Shown here: in pieces, positions 5,495 through 14,307 of the stretch
Layout of the letters: each line of letters begins with the position of its first letter
Position numbering within the stretch: the stretch's first letter is position 1
Assembly: GCA_005800465.1 (NCBI GenBank)
Contig: SYFI01000030.1
Span: 1-37,317, forward strand
Reading direction: 5' to 3'
DNA length: 37,317 nt
Origin: Actinomycetota bacterium
Lineage (GTDB): Bacteria > Actinomycetota > Thermoleophilia > Miltoncostaeales > Miltoncostaeaceae
The notes under the pieces: model-generated
Databases searched by the model: none
Seen by the model: the letters and a program-made list of their open reading frames with translations, nothing else
Told to the model about the DNA's origin: nothing
Position numbers and translations under genes: made by a program

Positions 5495-7976
5495 CGGTGT
5501 TGGAGAGTGCCGAGGTGCTAGTGGGGGTGATGGCCCGCACCTGAACCTTGCCACCGCGTCGCACCGATGCCCGGATGGTGCCATTCGTGTGGGCCATGCG
5601 ACCGATCAGGCGTCCATTGGCAAATACCTGGTAGCCGGTGGCACCCGGGCTCATCGTCATCCGAATTGTGAGGCCGCGGGGGGTCCGCACCACCGAGCGA
5701 AGGCGTGGGGTTGCCAAGATGTCGCGCGAATGGATCCCACCCGGGCGTCTGCTTACCGGTGGCGTGGATGGGTTACCGGGAGTGGGGCTACGTGAGTCAC
5801 CATCACCGCGGGGATTGGGAGTGGGTGTGCTCGGTGTTCCCGGGGCGCCGGGGGTACTCGGGGCACTTGGGGTACTGGGTGCCGGGATGGCCGGGACGAT
5901 CCCGGAGTTGATGTCAAGCAGGAGGTTGGGCGACTGCGGTCCGATACCGGAGATGACGTTCGTCGTGGCCCCTTCCCGGATTGCGGCAACCACGGTGGCC
6001 GGAGTGGCACCGGTGCTGCCCGAGAGCAGAAGCGCCGCGGCACCAGCCACGTGCGGCGATGCCATGGACGTCCCCGACAGCGAGCGTGATCCGGTGGTGG
6101 AGGTGTTGGAGGCCGACACGATTGCTGAACCCGGCGCGAACACATCAACGCACGATCCCCAGTTCGAATAGCTGGCCATCGCATCGTTCGCTGCTGTGGC
6201 CCCCACCGTGATGGCAGAGGGCTCCGCCGCCGGTGACGCGCCGCATGCGTCGGCATTGCTGTTACCTGCCGCGACGGCGAACGTGATGCCATCGGCAACC
6301 GCCGCCCGCACCGCGGCATTCAGCGCCTGCGAGTAGCCGCCGCCCAGGCTCATATTGGCGACAGCGGGCACGTCAGCCTGATGGTTGCTGATTGCCCAGT
6401 CAATGCCGGCAATCACGCCTGACGTACTGCCACTGCCAGCGCAGGAAAGCACTCGAACCGGAATGATGGAGACCGCTGGTGCGACGCCGAAGGTGGCTCC
6501 GCCCACGGTGCCGGCCACGTGCGTTCCGTGGCCGTTGCAGTCGGTTGCTGGATCAACGGCGGGATTGGCGGGGCTGGCGGCGTGCAATGCGTCGAATCCT
6601 GATTGCACCCGGCCACCGAAGTCCACGTGGTCGGCCTGCACGCCGGTGTCAATGATGTAGGCGGCCACCCCTCCGCCGTCGAGCGGTGCGGTGATGCGGC
6701 CGTCCAGCGGAAGCGCGCGCTGATCAATGCGGTCCTGCCCCCACGAGGTGACGGCGCGGTCCTGGGCGGCACCCGATCCCGGGGCCGCCGGAGGTGCTGA
6801 TGGGGGCGCGGGTGCCGGGGCCGACGACGCCATGGTCCACGTGAGCGTGGGCGCACCTGATGTGCCGCCCCAGCCATCAATGGCGAACAAGTACGAAGTG
6901 CCCTCAGTCACTGGAACCACGATCTGGCTCCATGTTGCGGCTCCTGCCTCCGCGTCGTCGTTCTCGGCCAAAGTGGAGAGCCCGGCGACCGTGTTCCCGG
7001 TATACGCGCCAAGCAGCGTGTCGTAGGTGCTGCCACGAGTATCGAGGGTGAGGGTGCCGGTGGCGGGAGCCGTCCAGCGGTACCAGATGGATGCGCTCGC
7101 ACCCGACCCTCCATGCGACGGCTCCCCGGTCTCGCGCGTCGCCTCCACGGTGGATCCGGTGGCGGTGCCCGAACTGCTCAACAGGGATGACGCACTCACA
7201 AACAGGTCGTTCGCCGGCGCCGCTGTGGGCACCGTGAGCGCCCAGGTCAGCGTGGCAGCGCCCCACTGTCCGCCCCATCCGTCAATGGCAATGCCGTATT
7301 TGGCACCTGCAGTGACGGCAAATGAGATGGCACTCGTGAGGCCCCCACCCGAGTCATCGTTCGCCGCCAGCAGCGTGAGCGAGTCAAGGGCGCTTCCGGA
7401 GTACGCGGCAAGCATGGTGTCGAACCCGCTCCCCAGCGTGTTCATGCGCACAGTCCCCGATGACGGAGCGGTCCATGTGAACCACACGGATGCCCGCCCG
7501 GTCGACGAGAAGTGCACGGGCTCGCCGGTCTCGCGCGTGGCCCCGTCGGTGGTGGTGGCGACACTGCCGCTGGTGCCGGTCATCGCCCGGCTGCTGGCAA
7601 AGGCGTCATTCGACGGCGCAGTTGCTGTGCTCATGGGCGGAACGGGTACGCCGGGCGATGCATCGATGCTCATTGGACGGTCGGGCTCCACCAGCAGCAC
7701 ATCGGGGTCACTGTTGAGGCGGGCGATGTCGGCCTTGTCAAGATCGGCGACAAACCCCTTGCCAATGGCCCTGAACGTGTCGCCCACGTCGTTGCCCCGG
7801 CGCTCCTCGGTGCGCACCTTGGCGGTCAGGTTCGCAGCTGGATCGATCATTATGATCTGCGGCGTCGCGGTGTCGGCCGCCGATGCCGCTGCCGTACCCA
7901 GCGCTCCCGCGATCGCGATGCCGCCGAGAAGGGCGACGAGTGCACGCGGAGTACGGAGGGTGGGGAGGGAAGACAT
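5484..7976 (-). CDS. Secreted subtilisin-like (S8) serine protease with two beta-sandwich repeats, copy 1
   Basis: 830 residues. A signal peptide (to about ASA-A, residue 33) is followed by an inhibitor I9-type propeptide (about 39-100, PQIIMID...LLVEPD). Two copies of a beta-sandwich module come next (about 123-248 and 255-381; NDxF...ATRETGEP...WYxWTAP...YDTLLGAYTG...NDD...AIDGW). After a Pro/Ala linker is the S8 catalytic domain with D443 (YIIDTG), H483 (GHGTHVAG), N572 (AAGN) and S637 (GTSMASPH). A Pro/Gly/Ser-rich linker and a 60-residue C-terminal module (about 765-830) finish the protein. It should be exported and self-activated by propeptide cleavage. It is a paralogue of the next gene upstream on the same strand, 101 bp away, with its own promoter region carrying the shared motif at 8038-8054. 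Confidence 0.93.
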   Translation of the reverse strand: MSSLPTLRTPRALVALLGGIAIAGALGTAAASAADTATPQIIMIDPAANLTAKVRTEERRGNDVGDTFRAIGKGFVADLDKADIARLNSDPDVLLVEPDRPMSIDASPGVPVPPMSTATAPSNDAFASSRAMTGTSGSVATTTDGATRETGEPVHFSSTGRASVWFTWTAPSSGTVRMNTLGSGFDTMLAAYSGSALDSLTLLAANDDSGGGLTSAISFAVTAGAKYGIAIDGWGGQWGAATLTWALTVPTAAPANDLFVSASSLLSSSGTATGSTVEATRETGEPSHGGSGASASIWYRWTAPATGTLTLDTRGSTYDTLLGAYTGNTVAGLSTLAENDDAEAGAATWSQIVVPVTEGTSYLFAIDGWGGTSGAPTLTWTMASSAPAPAPPSAPPAAPGSGAAQDRAVTSWGQDRIDQRALPLDGRITAPLDGGGVAAYIIDTGVQADHVDFGGRVQSGFDALHAASPANPAVDPATDCNGHGTHVAGTVGGATFGVAPAVSIIPVRVLSCAGSGSTSGVIAGIDWAISNHQADVPAVANMSLGGGYSQALNAAVRAAVADGITFAVAAGNSNADACGASPAAEPSAITVGATAANDAMASYSNWGSCVDVFAPGSAIVSASNTSTTGSRSLSGTSMASPHVAGAAALLLSGSTGATPATVVAAIREGATTNVISGIGPQSPNLLLDINSGIVPAIPAPSTPSAPSTPGAPGTPSTPTPNPRGDGDSRSPTPGNPSTPPVSRRPGGIHSRDILATPRLRSVVRTPRGLTIRMTMSPGATGYQVFANGRLIGRMAHTNGTIRASVRRGGKVQVRAITPTSTSALSNTVRS

Positions 7977-8037
7977 GTCGTGAGGCTACGTCCGGAAACA
8001 TTGGTTTGGGCGATCCGCACAGAAACCGCCACAACCC

Positions 8038-8054
8038 TTCACAGACTTCTCACA
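8038..8054 (-). promoter_or_regulatory. Shared motif upstream of protease copy 1
   Basis: On the coding strand the sequence is TGTGAGAA-GTCT-GTGAA. The same two half-motifs with the same 4-base gap occur upstream of protease copy 2 (11079-11095). The element lies 62 bases before the ATG at 7976. Position and conservation suggest a promoter or activator site common to both proteases. Confidence 0.5.
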
Positions 8055-8077
8055 AACCGGGGAGAGCGGTACGAGGT

Positions 8078-11014
8078 CTAGCGGGGGGCGCGCACCATGT
8101 TCGACGCCTGTGATGTGCCCTGGGTAGTGACCATCTTTACCGTGATCTTCGCGCCCTTTCGCACCTTGCGCCTGATCGTGGGCGTGTGCGATGCCGTGGT
8201 CAGCACAAGCTTGCCGTTGACGAACACCCTGATCTTCGCGCCCTTGGGGGCGGTCACCACAATTCGCAGGCCCTTCTTTGTGCGCTTAAGCGACTTGATG
8301 CGGGGGACCTGCAGTGCGGTGACTCCGTTAATCGACTGGCTGTTCTTTTGGGCTGCTGGCATGGGCACCGATGAGGCCGCGGCAAACAGGAGAAGGTTCG
8401 GGGAACCGCCACCCGGGTTGCTCACGACGCCGGGAGTTGCTCCGTCGATGATCCCTTGCCTCACCTGCGCAGGAGTCGCGCCGGGCACGCCCGACAGCAG
8501 CAGGGCAGCCACCCCGGCCGCATGCGGTGCGGCCATCGATGTTCCCGACAGCACCTCGGTTGCCTTGGGATCGCTGCTCCAGGCCGACTCGATGTCCACG
8601 CCTGGGGCAAACACGGTCACGCAAGGGCCGTAGTCAGAGAACGGGGCACGGTCGTCCTGAACATCGGTTGCGCCCACCGAGATGGCGGTTGGAGCGGATG
8701 CGGGCGACATCGTGCATGCGTCGGTGTTGCTGTTTCCAGCGGCCACAGCCATGGTGATGCCATCTGCGGTGGCGGTATCAACGGCACGGTTGAGCGCCGA
8801 TGACGACGGCGTTCCCATGCTCAAGTTGGCGACGGCCGGCGTGCCGGCCACGTGGTTGCTCACCATCCAGTTGATACCCGCGATGACGTCGGACACCGAT
8901 CCGTCGCCGGTGCACCCGAGCACCCGTACGGGTACAACGCGCGCCATGGGCGCCACGCCGTAGTGCCCGCCCGCGATGCTGCCGGCCACGTGCGTGCCGT
9001 GCCCGTTGCAGTCCTCGGTGCCGCTCCCGTCGCCCACGCCATCCAGACCGCCGAGCACACGCCCACCGAACTCCTCATGACTTGCCAGCACGCCGGTGTC
9101 GATGACGTACGCGGTCACGCCGGTGCCGTCAAGTGGCACCGCATACCGGTTGTCGAGGGTTTTCCCGCGCTGGTCCAGGCGGTCAATCCCCCAGTCAAAT
9201 GCCTCGCGGTTCTGCGGCAGACCGGGCCCGGTGACAGGCGCCTGAGTTGAAGGGTCGGTGGTTCCCGGTCCGGTGGGTGCCGGGCCGGGTGCCGGGTCGG
9301 TGGGCAGCGGGGTGATGGGCATGGCGGGCGTCACTGGGGCGCTGGCGGCGGATGCGCTGCCCTGGCCCACGGCATTGGTGGCGCGCACGGTAAACGTGTA
9401 CGCCACCCCATTGGTGAGGCCGGTGATGCCGCAGGTGGTGAGCGCGGTGGTGCAGGTGGTGCGGGGGTTGCCGCCCGATGCCACTGCGGTGTAGTCGGTG
9501 ATGTCAGACCCACCGTTTGAGGTGGGTGCGACCCACAACACCGTGGCGGCACCGTCGCGCGCGATTGCGGTGACGCTCTTCGGGGCGCCAGGCGCGGTGG
9601 GCATGACGAACCCCGATGACGCACCAGACCACTGTGAGGCGCCCTGCGTATTGGTGGCCATCGCCCTGCAGGTATATGTGGCCCCCGGGGTGAGGCTCAC
9701 GATCGGTACCGACGTGTCGGTTGATGTACCGGTGCGTGTGATGCCGCCAGTACTCGACGAGCACGACACGGTGTAGGAGAGGATTGCCGATCCGCCGTCA
9801 GACACCGGGGGGGTCACCGACACGGTCACGGAGGTGCCATTGGGCGCCCCGGCACCGACAGCCAGCGGTGGATCCGGCGCCGTGATGGGTGCCACCGAAA
9901 CAAAGTTCCACCCCAGCGCCACCGATCCGGTCGCCCCATTCGCCCCATCGATGGCGATGCGGTAGGTGGTGTTGGGCGTCACGGTGAACGACATGCCTCT
10001 GCGGGTGCTGCCGAGCGGTGTGGTGTCCGTGGCCAGCACTGGGGTAAGCGCACTTACCGCGGTGCCGGTGTACGCGCCCAGCAGCGTGGCGAACGAACTG
10101 CCGGTGGTGAACAGCGACACCACACCGTGATCGAGTGCGGTCCACGAGTACCACACCGATGCGGCGCCACTGCCGCCGTGGGTCGGCTCTCCGGACTCGC
10201 GACTTGCGAAGGCAGTCGATCCCGCCACGCTGCCCTGAGACCCGGTAATGGCCGTGGCCTGGTCGAAGGTATCGTTCACGGGGGCGGTGGGCGTGAGCAG
10301 CCAGTTGAGTTTCGTGTTACCGCTGGTTCGCCGGTATCCGTCAATGACGATGCGGTATGTCGTGCCTGCGGTCACGTTGACGCTCACGGAACTGGTGAGC
10401 CCGGTACCGAAGTCGTCGTTGGCGCCACCGGGCAGCACGGTGAGTGCTCTCACGGCCGACCCCGTGTAGATGGCGAGCATCGTGTCGTAGTTACTGCCCA
10501 CGGTGGACAGCGACAACGTGCCCGTGTCGGTGGCGGTCCACGAATACCAGATGGAAGACCCGTTGTTACCCCAAACCGACAGCGGCCTGGGCTCGCCGGT
10601 CTCGCGCGTGGCGCTGCGCGTGGTGCCGGTGATGTTGCCGCTTGCCCCGGCAATGCCAGTGGCTGAGGCGAACGAATCGTTGCCCGGCGCAGCGTTGATG
10701 CTCACATGCTGGTCGGGCTCTACGCTGATAACCGACGGGTCGTTACGCAGCCGGGTGATGTCGGCTGGATCCAGGCTGGCCGCGAAGCCATCGATGGCGG
10801 CGGTGTAGACGTCGGTGACCTCGTTGCCGCGCATGGCCTCAGTGACGGCCTTCGCGTTGGCGTTGGCCGTGGGTTTGAGCACCACGATCTGCGGCGTGGG
10901 ATCGGTGGTGGCACCCGATGCCACGCCCGCCGCCAGGCCCATCGCAACGATCGCCGCTCCACCCAGAAGAAGGGCACGGGACAATCCATGAGATGAGGAG
11001 GCACCGAGACGCAT
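8078..11014 (-). CDS. Secreted subtilisin-like (S8) serine protease with beta-sandwich and FnIII repeats, copy 2
   Basis: 978 residues with the same plan as copy 1. A signal peptide (to about ASG-A, 34) precedes an I9-type propeptide (about 41-101) and two beta-sandwich repeats (about 111-240 and 246-371). Here two fibronectin type III-like domains are inserted (about 377-472 and 475-563; GLTNGVAYTFTVRATNAVGQGS is typical). The S8 domain has D639 (YVIDTG), H672 (GHGTHVAG), N761 (AAGN) and S826 (GTSMAAPH). The basic C-terminal module (RTKKGLRIVVTAPKGAKIRVFVNGKLV) matches the end of copy 1. The protein is extracellular or cell-surface; the added domains probably bind substrate or cell wall. A tandem duplication followed by gain or loss of the FnIII pair explains the two genes. 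Confidence 0.93.
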   Translation of the reverse strand: MRLGASSSHGLSRALLLGGAAIVAMGLAAGVASGATTDPTPQIVVLKPTANANAKAVTEAMRGNEVTDVYTAAIDGFAASLDPADITRLRNDPSVISVEPDQHVSINAAPGNDSFASATGIAGASGNITGTTRSATRETGEPRPLSVWGNNGSSIWYSWTATDTGTLSLSTVGSNYDTMLAIYTGSAVRALTVLPGGANDDFGTGLTSSVSVNVTAGTTYRIVIDGYRRTSGNTKLNWLLTPTAPVNDTFDQATAITGSQGSVAGSTAFASRESGEPTHGGSGAASVWYSWTALDHGVVSLFTTGSSFATLLGAYTGTAVSALTPVLATDTTPLGSTRRGMSFTVTPNTTYRIAIDGANGATGSVALGWNFVSVAPITAPDPPLAVGAGAPNGTSVTVSVTPPVSDGGSAILSYTVSCSSSTGGITRTGTSTDTSVPIVSLTPGATYTCRAMATNTQGASQWSGASSGFVMPTAPGAPKSVTAIARDGAATVLWVAPTSNGGSDITDYTAVASGGNPRTTCTTALTTCGITGLTNGVAYTFTVRATNAVGQGSASAASAPVTPAMPITPLPTDPAPGPAPTGPGTTDPSTQAPVTGPGLPQNREAFDWGIDRLDQRGKTLDNRYAVPLDGTGVTAYVIDTGVLASHEEFGGRVLGGLDGVGDGSGTEDCNGHGTHVAGSIAGGHYGVAPMARVVPVRVLGCTGDGSVSDVIAGINWMVSNHVAGTPAVANLSMGTPSSSALNRAVDTATADGITMAVAAGNSNTDACTMSPASAPTAISVGATDVQDDRAPFSDYGPCVTVFAPGVDIESAWSSDPKATEVLSGTSMAAPHAAGVAALLLSGVPGATPAQVRQGIIDGATPGVVSNPGGGSPNLLLFAAASSVPMPAAQKNSQSINGVTALQVPRIKSLKRTKKGLRIVVTAPKGAKIRVFVNGKLVLTTASHTPTIRRKVRKGAKITVKMVTTQGTSQASNMVRAPR

Positions 11015-11078
11015 GGTGCATACAGGCTAGGCGGGTTCCCTCTTCGAAAAGTCGATCTCGGGTGTATCAAGGCCACAG

Positions 11079-11095
11079 TTCACGTTTTTCTCACA
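11079..11095 (-). promoter_or_regulatory. Shared motif upstream of protease copy 2
   Basis: The coding strand reads TGTGAGAA-AAAC-GTGAA, matching 13 of 13 fixed positions of the motif at 8038-8054 with the same gap, and lying 65 bases before the ATG at 11014. Both copies are followed within a few bases by TGTGGC. It also lies in the 106-bp divergent gap before the yaaA-like gene, so it could affect that gene too. Confidence 0.5.
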
Positions 11096-11120
11096 CTTTG
11101 GCGGCCGGTAGCCTCATTGC

Positions 11121-11903
11121 GTGCCTCCAGCGCCTCCCGTCATCCTGCTTCCGCCATCCGAGGGCAAGGCCCCCGGTGGCGACGGACCCATGGCTGCCAT
11201 CGATACCGGCGCCTTCCCGGAATTGGCCGGTGAGCGTGCCCGCGTGCGTGACGCCGTGCGAACCGTGCTTCGCAGCAGGGTGGCAGCAGAGAAGCTGCTC
11301 GGGGTGCGTGGTGCTCATCTCGATCGCGCCCTCGCAGAGTGGGCTGGCCTGGACACTGCCCCCACGCTGCCAGCGGCGTACCGGTACTCGGGCGTGGTGT
11401 GGGGTGCCGTGGGAGTGGACGACATGCCCGCCGCCGTACGCCGTCGTCTGATGGCCCGGGTGCTGGTTCCGTCGGGCCTGTGGGGCGTGGTGTCGGCTGC
11501 CGATCCCATCCCGGCCTATCGGCTCAAAATGGGTGCACGTGTGGCACCCATCGGGCTTCTTTCAGCCTTTTGGAAGCCGCGCGCGAGCCTGGTCGTCGCG
11601 GCCCGGGCACGCCGGGGCGCGGTCATCGATCTGCTGCCCATCGAGCACGCGGCCGCATTCGACTTCGCGCAGTTCCGGCCGGGCGCGAGGGTGCGGGTGG
11701 ACATCGTGGACGACACCCCTGGCGGCCAGCGGTCGGTGGGGCACGCGGGGAAGTCGCTGAAAGGTGCGCTGGCCCGGGCAATTGTGATCGAGGACGCCCG
11801 TACGGCAGCCGATGTGGCCGACCTTCGGGTGGAGGGCCTCGAACCCGGACGCCTGGAAGACGACGGCAGCACCGTTGTCTTCAGGCGTCGGGTCCACGGC
11901 TGA
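11121..11903 (+). CDS. yaaA: YaaA family peroxide-stress protein (DUF328)
   Basis: A 260-residue cytoplasmic protein that starts at GTG with the family signature ILLPPSEGK. Further family features are YSGVVWGAV, RVLVPSGLWGVVSAADPIPAYRLKMGARV and a late HAGKSLKG. Length and motif order fit YaaA, which in Escherichia coli lowers intracellular free iron and protects DNA during hydrogen peroxide stress. The biochemical activity is not settled beyond DNA binding. It is divergent from the protease pair and convergent with carD: its TGA stop (11901-11903) directly abuts the carD stop (11904-11906), with no terminator between them. Confidence 0.9.
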   Translation: MPPAPPVILLPPSEGKAPGGDGPMAAIDTGAFPELAGERARVRDAVRTVLRSRVAAEKLLGVRGAHLDRALAEWAGLDTAPTLPAAYRYSGVVWGAVGVDDMPAAVRRRLMARVLVPSGLWGVVSAADPIPAYRLKMGARVAPIGLLSAFWKPRASLVVAARARRGAVIDLLPIEHAAAFDFAQFRPGARVRVDIVDDTPGGQRSVGHAGKSLKGALARAIVIEDARTAADVADLRVEGLEPGRLEDDGSTVVFRRRVHG

Positions 11904-13013
11904 CTACTTCTTCTTCGGCGCAGCCTTTGCAGCGGGCTTGGCAGCAGGCTTCTTCGCGGTCGCCTTCGCTGCAGTCTTGGCCGGTGCCTTTGCAGCAGCG
12001 TTGACCGGCGCCTTCGCAGCCGGCTTGGCAGCAGCCTTCTTGGCAGCAGGCTTGGCCGTTGCCTTTCCAGCAGCGTTGACCGGCGCCTTCACAGCCGGCT
12101 TGGCAGCAGCCTTCTTGGCGGCAGGCTTGGCAGCAGCCGGCTTGGCAGCAGCCTTCTTGGCAGCAGCCTTGGCAGCCGGCTTGGCAGCAGCCTTGGCAGC
12201 CGGCTTGGCAGCGGGCGTCGCAGCAGCCTTCTTGGCGGCAGGCTTGGCAGCGGGCGTCGCAGCAGCCTTGACCGGGGCCTTCGCAGCCGGCTTGGGAGCG
12301 GCCTTTGCAGCCTTCTCTTCAGTGGCTTTCGCAGCAGCCTTCTGCAGGGCAGCCTTGGCCATGGTGGCCGCCGACGGTGGGGTTGACGACAGCGGCGGGC
12401 GCACGGCCGGGCGCATACCGGTGCGGCTCTGCTGGGCGGCAGCGGCACGGGCGGCGGCCGCGGCCTTCGGGTCGGCCTTGGGCGGCGGCTTGGGTGCCAC
12501 ACGCTTGCTGCTCGGCTTGTGCTTAATAACCAGCCTGCCGGCAAGGGCGTCGTCGATCAGCTGGCCGGCGCCCTCCTCGTCCACGCGGCGGGCGTACATC
12601 AGCTCACTCACCAACACGCGACGGGCGCGCTCAAGCATCTGCATCTCACCGGGCGACAGGCGGGCGTCCTGCTGACGGCGCTCGAGGTTGCGCACCACCT
12701 CCGCCAACTCCAGGATGTCGCCGCTTCGCAGCTTCTCCTGGTTGCGCTTGAACCGCTGGTTCCACTGCGCGGGCATCTCGCTGCCCTCGGCAGCGAGCAC
12801 CGACAGCACCTCAGACACCGCACGCTCATTGATAACCGGGCGCAGGCCGGCGGTCTCGGCGTTCTCGGACGGCACCATCACGATCATCGGCGGCTGCAGG
12901 ATCTCAATCGTCAAATACTCGCGCCGCTCACCACGGATCTCGTGAAACTCCTTGGCCAGAACGGTTCCCGCACCGTGGTGCGGGTAGACGACCTTGTCCC
13001 CAACCTCGAACAT
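11904..13013 (-). CDS. carD: CarD-family transcription regulator with a histone H1-like tail
   Basis: 369 residues. Residues 1-160 form a standard CarD/CdnL protein: FEVGDKVVYPHHGAGTV and YLTIEI (RNA polymerase beta-interacting N-domain), then a helical C-domain with a basic patch and the conserved W84 (PAQWNQRFKRNQEK), used to stabilise the open complex at promoters. Ordinary CarD ends here. This one continues for about 205 residues, first a linker (KPSSKRVAPKPPPK), then about 130 residues of KPAAKKAAAKPA repeats like histone H1 or the mycobacterial HupB tail. The tail should be disordered, strongly positive and DNA-binding. It is the last gene of a minus-strand run (universal stress protein, uppP, small protein, carD). 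Confidence 0.92.
   Translation of the reverse strand: MFEVGDKVVYPHHGAGTVLAKEFHEIRGERREYLTIEILQPPMIVMVPSENAETAGLRPVINERAVSEVLSVLAAEGSEMPAQWNQRFKRNQEKLRSGDILELAEVVRNLERRQQDARLSPGEMQMLERARRVLVSELMYARRVDEEGAGQLIDDALAGRLVIKHKPSSKRVAPKPPPKADPKAAAAARAAAAQQSRTGMRPAVRPPLSSTPPSAATMAKAALQKAAAKATEEKAAKAAPKPAAKAPVKAAATPAAKPAAKKAAATPAAKPAAKAAAKPAAKAAAKKAAAKPAAAKPAAKKAAAKPAVKAPVNAAGKATAKPAAKKAAAKPAAKAPVNAAAKAPAKTAAKATAKKPAAKPAAKAAPKKK
11907..12311 (-). repeat. Low-complexity Lys-Ala-Pro coding repeat of the carD tail
   Basis: Degenerate 12-15 base units (plus strand GCAGCCTTCTTGGCAGCAGG and variants) encode KPAAK/KKAAA blocks over about 405 bp. The long plus-strand ORF across it (11812-12675) is an artefact of this repeat. 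Such tracts change length easily by slippage. Confidence 0.85.
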
Positions 13014-13165
13014 TCAATCTCCTCGTGCAATCAGATCGCGCCTCGGGCGGCGGACTCATTCACGCGCTCCGGTCGGACCCTCTGGGAGATCCGGTGCGCC
13101 GTCAAGTGTCCCCACATGGTACCGCCTGCCCGGGCGGCCCTTTCGATGCGGGGATCTGGTGCTGG

Positions 13166-13372
13166 CTACCAGTTGGCGGGCCAGCGCTCCAGCGAGTCCT
13201 TGTGCCGCCGCTCGCGCTCGCGTCGCGTGATCTCCTCGGGGTCAGCGGCTGCCTTCTTGGCATTCCGCAGCGCCTCGATCATGTCGTAGCGGCGTTGTTC
13301 CTTGTCCTTCGCGTCCTGCGCGGCCTTACGCTTGGCGCGGGCGAGGGTGCTGTCATGGTGAGCTCCGAACAC
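13166..13372 (-). CDS. Small highly charged hypothetical protein
   Basis: 68 residues, MFGAHHDSTLARAKRKAAQDAKDKEQRRYDMIEALRNAKKAAADPEEITRRERERRHKDSLERWPANW. It is rich in Lys, Arg, Glu and Asp, probably all helical, with no Cys and no membrane segment. I know no family for it. It lies in line between uppP (43 bp upstream) and carD (152 bp downstream) on the same strand, so it may be co-transcribed. The composition suggests a nucleic-acid- or ribosome-associated small protein, but this is a guess. Confidence 0.55.
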   Translation of the reverse strand: MFGAHHDSTLARAKRKAAQDAKDKEQRRYDMIEALRNAKKAAADPEEITRRERERRHKDSLERWPANW

Positions 13373-13415
13373 GACTCCGCAGAGTAGCGCGATCTGAGGA
13401 TCGTGCCTACGCTGA

Positions 13416-14240
13416 TCAACTGATTACGCCCGATCCGGCGAGAATTAGGACGATCAGCCCCAGTGCCACGCGGTACACCACGAAGATGTAGAGGCTGTGC
13501 TTGGTGAGCCATTTGAGCAGGAATGCAATGGAGGCATAGCCCACGATGAACGACACGACGGTGCCCACCAGCACCGCTCCGACACCCGCGTCCATCGACC
13601 CCGAACCGCCAAGCTCCTTGGCCAGTTCGTACAGGCCCGACAACACGATGGCAGGGATGGAGAGCAGAAATGAGAACCGGGCGGCTGCCTCGCGGTCAAA
13701 GCCCATCACGAGGCCAGCGGTGATTGTGGCGCCTGAGCGGGACACCCCGGGGATGAGCGCCAGCGCCTGGGCCAGGCCCACCACGATGGCGTCCTTGCGG
13801 GTTACCGATTCCACCGGGCGCCTCTTCGATCCCAGCGCATCGGCTGCGCCAAGCAGCAGGCCGAGCACGATGAGCGTGATGCCCATCAGGTACAGGCTGC
13901 GGGCACCGGTCTCGATCTGGTGCCGGAACAGAAATCCGATGATGCCGATAGGGATGGTGCCGATGATCAGATACCAGCCCATGCGCGCGTTCAGATCTGA
14001 GCGCAGGCGCGGGCGGGTGAGGCTCCTGAACCACGTGGTCACCACGTTCCACAGATCGCGCCGGAAGTAGATGACCACCGCAGCCATGGTGCCCAGCTGG
14101 ATGATGGCGGTGAACTCGGCGCCAGGATCGGACCAGCCGAAGAACGCTGGGACGATGCGCAGGTGGGCGGAACTGGAAATGGGAAGGAACTCGGTGAGCC
14201 CCTGCACGATTCCAAGCACGATTGACTGAAGGAGTGACAT
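13416..14240 (-). CDS. uppP: Undecaprenyl-diphosphatase UppP (BacA)
   Basis: A 274-residue integral membrane protein. The family motif near the N-terminus is intact ([15 protein letters not shown], with E17 and the Ser triplet), as is the second motif [18 protein letters not shown] containing the catalytic Arg. About eight hydrophobic segments and the length match the family. The enzyme removes a phosphate from undecaprenyl diphosphate to recycle the lipid carrier for peptidoglycan and other wall polymers, and overexpression gives bacitracin tolerance. It lies 67 bp downstream of the universal stress gene on the same strand. Confidence 0.95.
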   Translation of the reverse strand: MSLLQSIVLGIVQGLTEFLPISSSAHLRIVPAFFGWSDPGAEFTAIIQLGTMAAVVIYFRRDLWNVVTTWFRSLTRPRLRSDLNARMGWYLIIGTIPIGIIGFLFRHQIETGARSLYLMGITLIVLGLLLGAADALGSKRRPVESVTRKDAIVVGLAQALALIPGVSRSGATITAGLVMGFDREAAARFSFLLSIPAIVLSGLYELAKELGGSGSMDAGVGAVLVGTVVSFIVGYASIAFLLKWLTKHSLYIFVVYRVALGLIVLILAGSGVIS

Positions 14241-14307
14241 CGGGACGGCACCCTACCCGGCGTGACGGGTGCACCCAGCCGCCGCCGCGGCCGCGATCAG
14301 GCCGTTA

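Noticed and set aside
11812-12675. 287-codon plus-strand ORF opposite carD
   Set aside because: It is the antisense of the KPAAK repeat, giving only AAGLAAAFLAAG low-complexity sequence.
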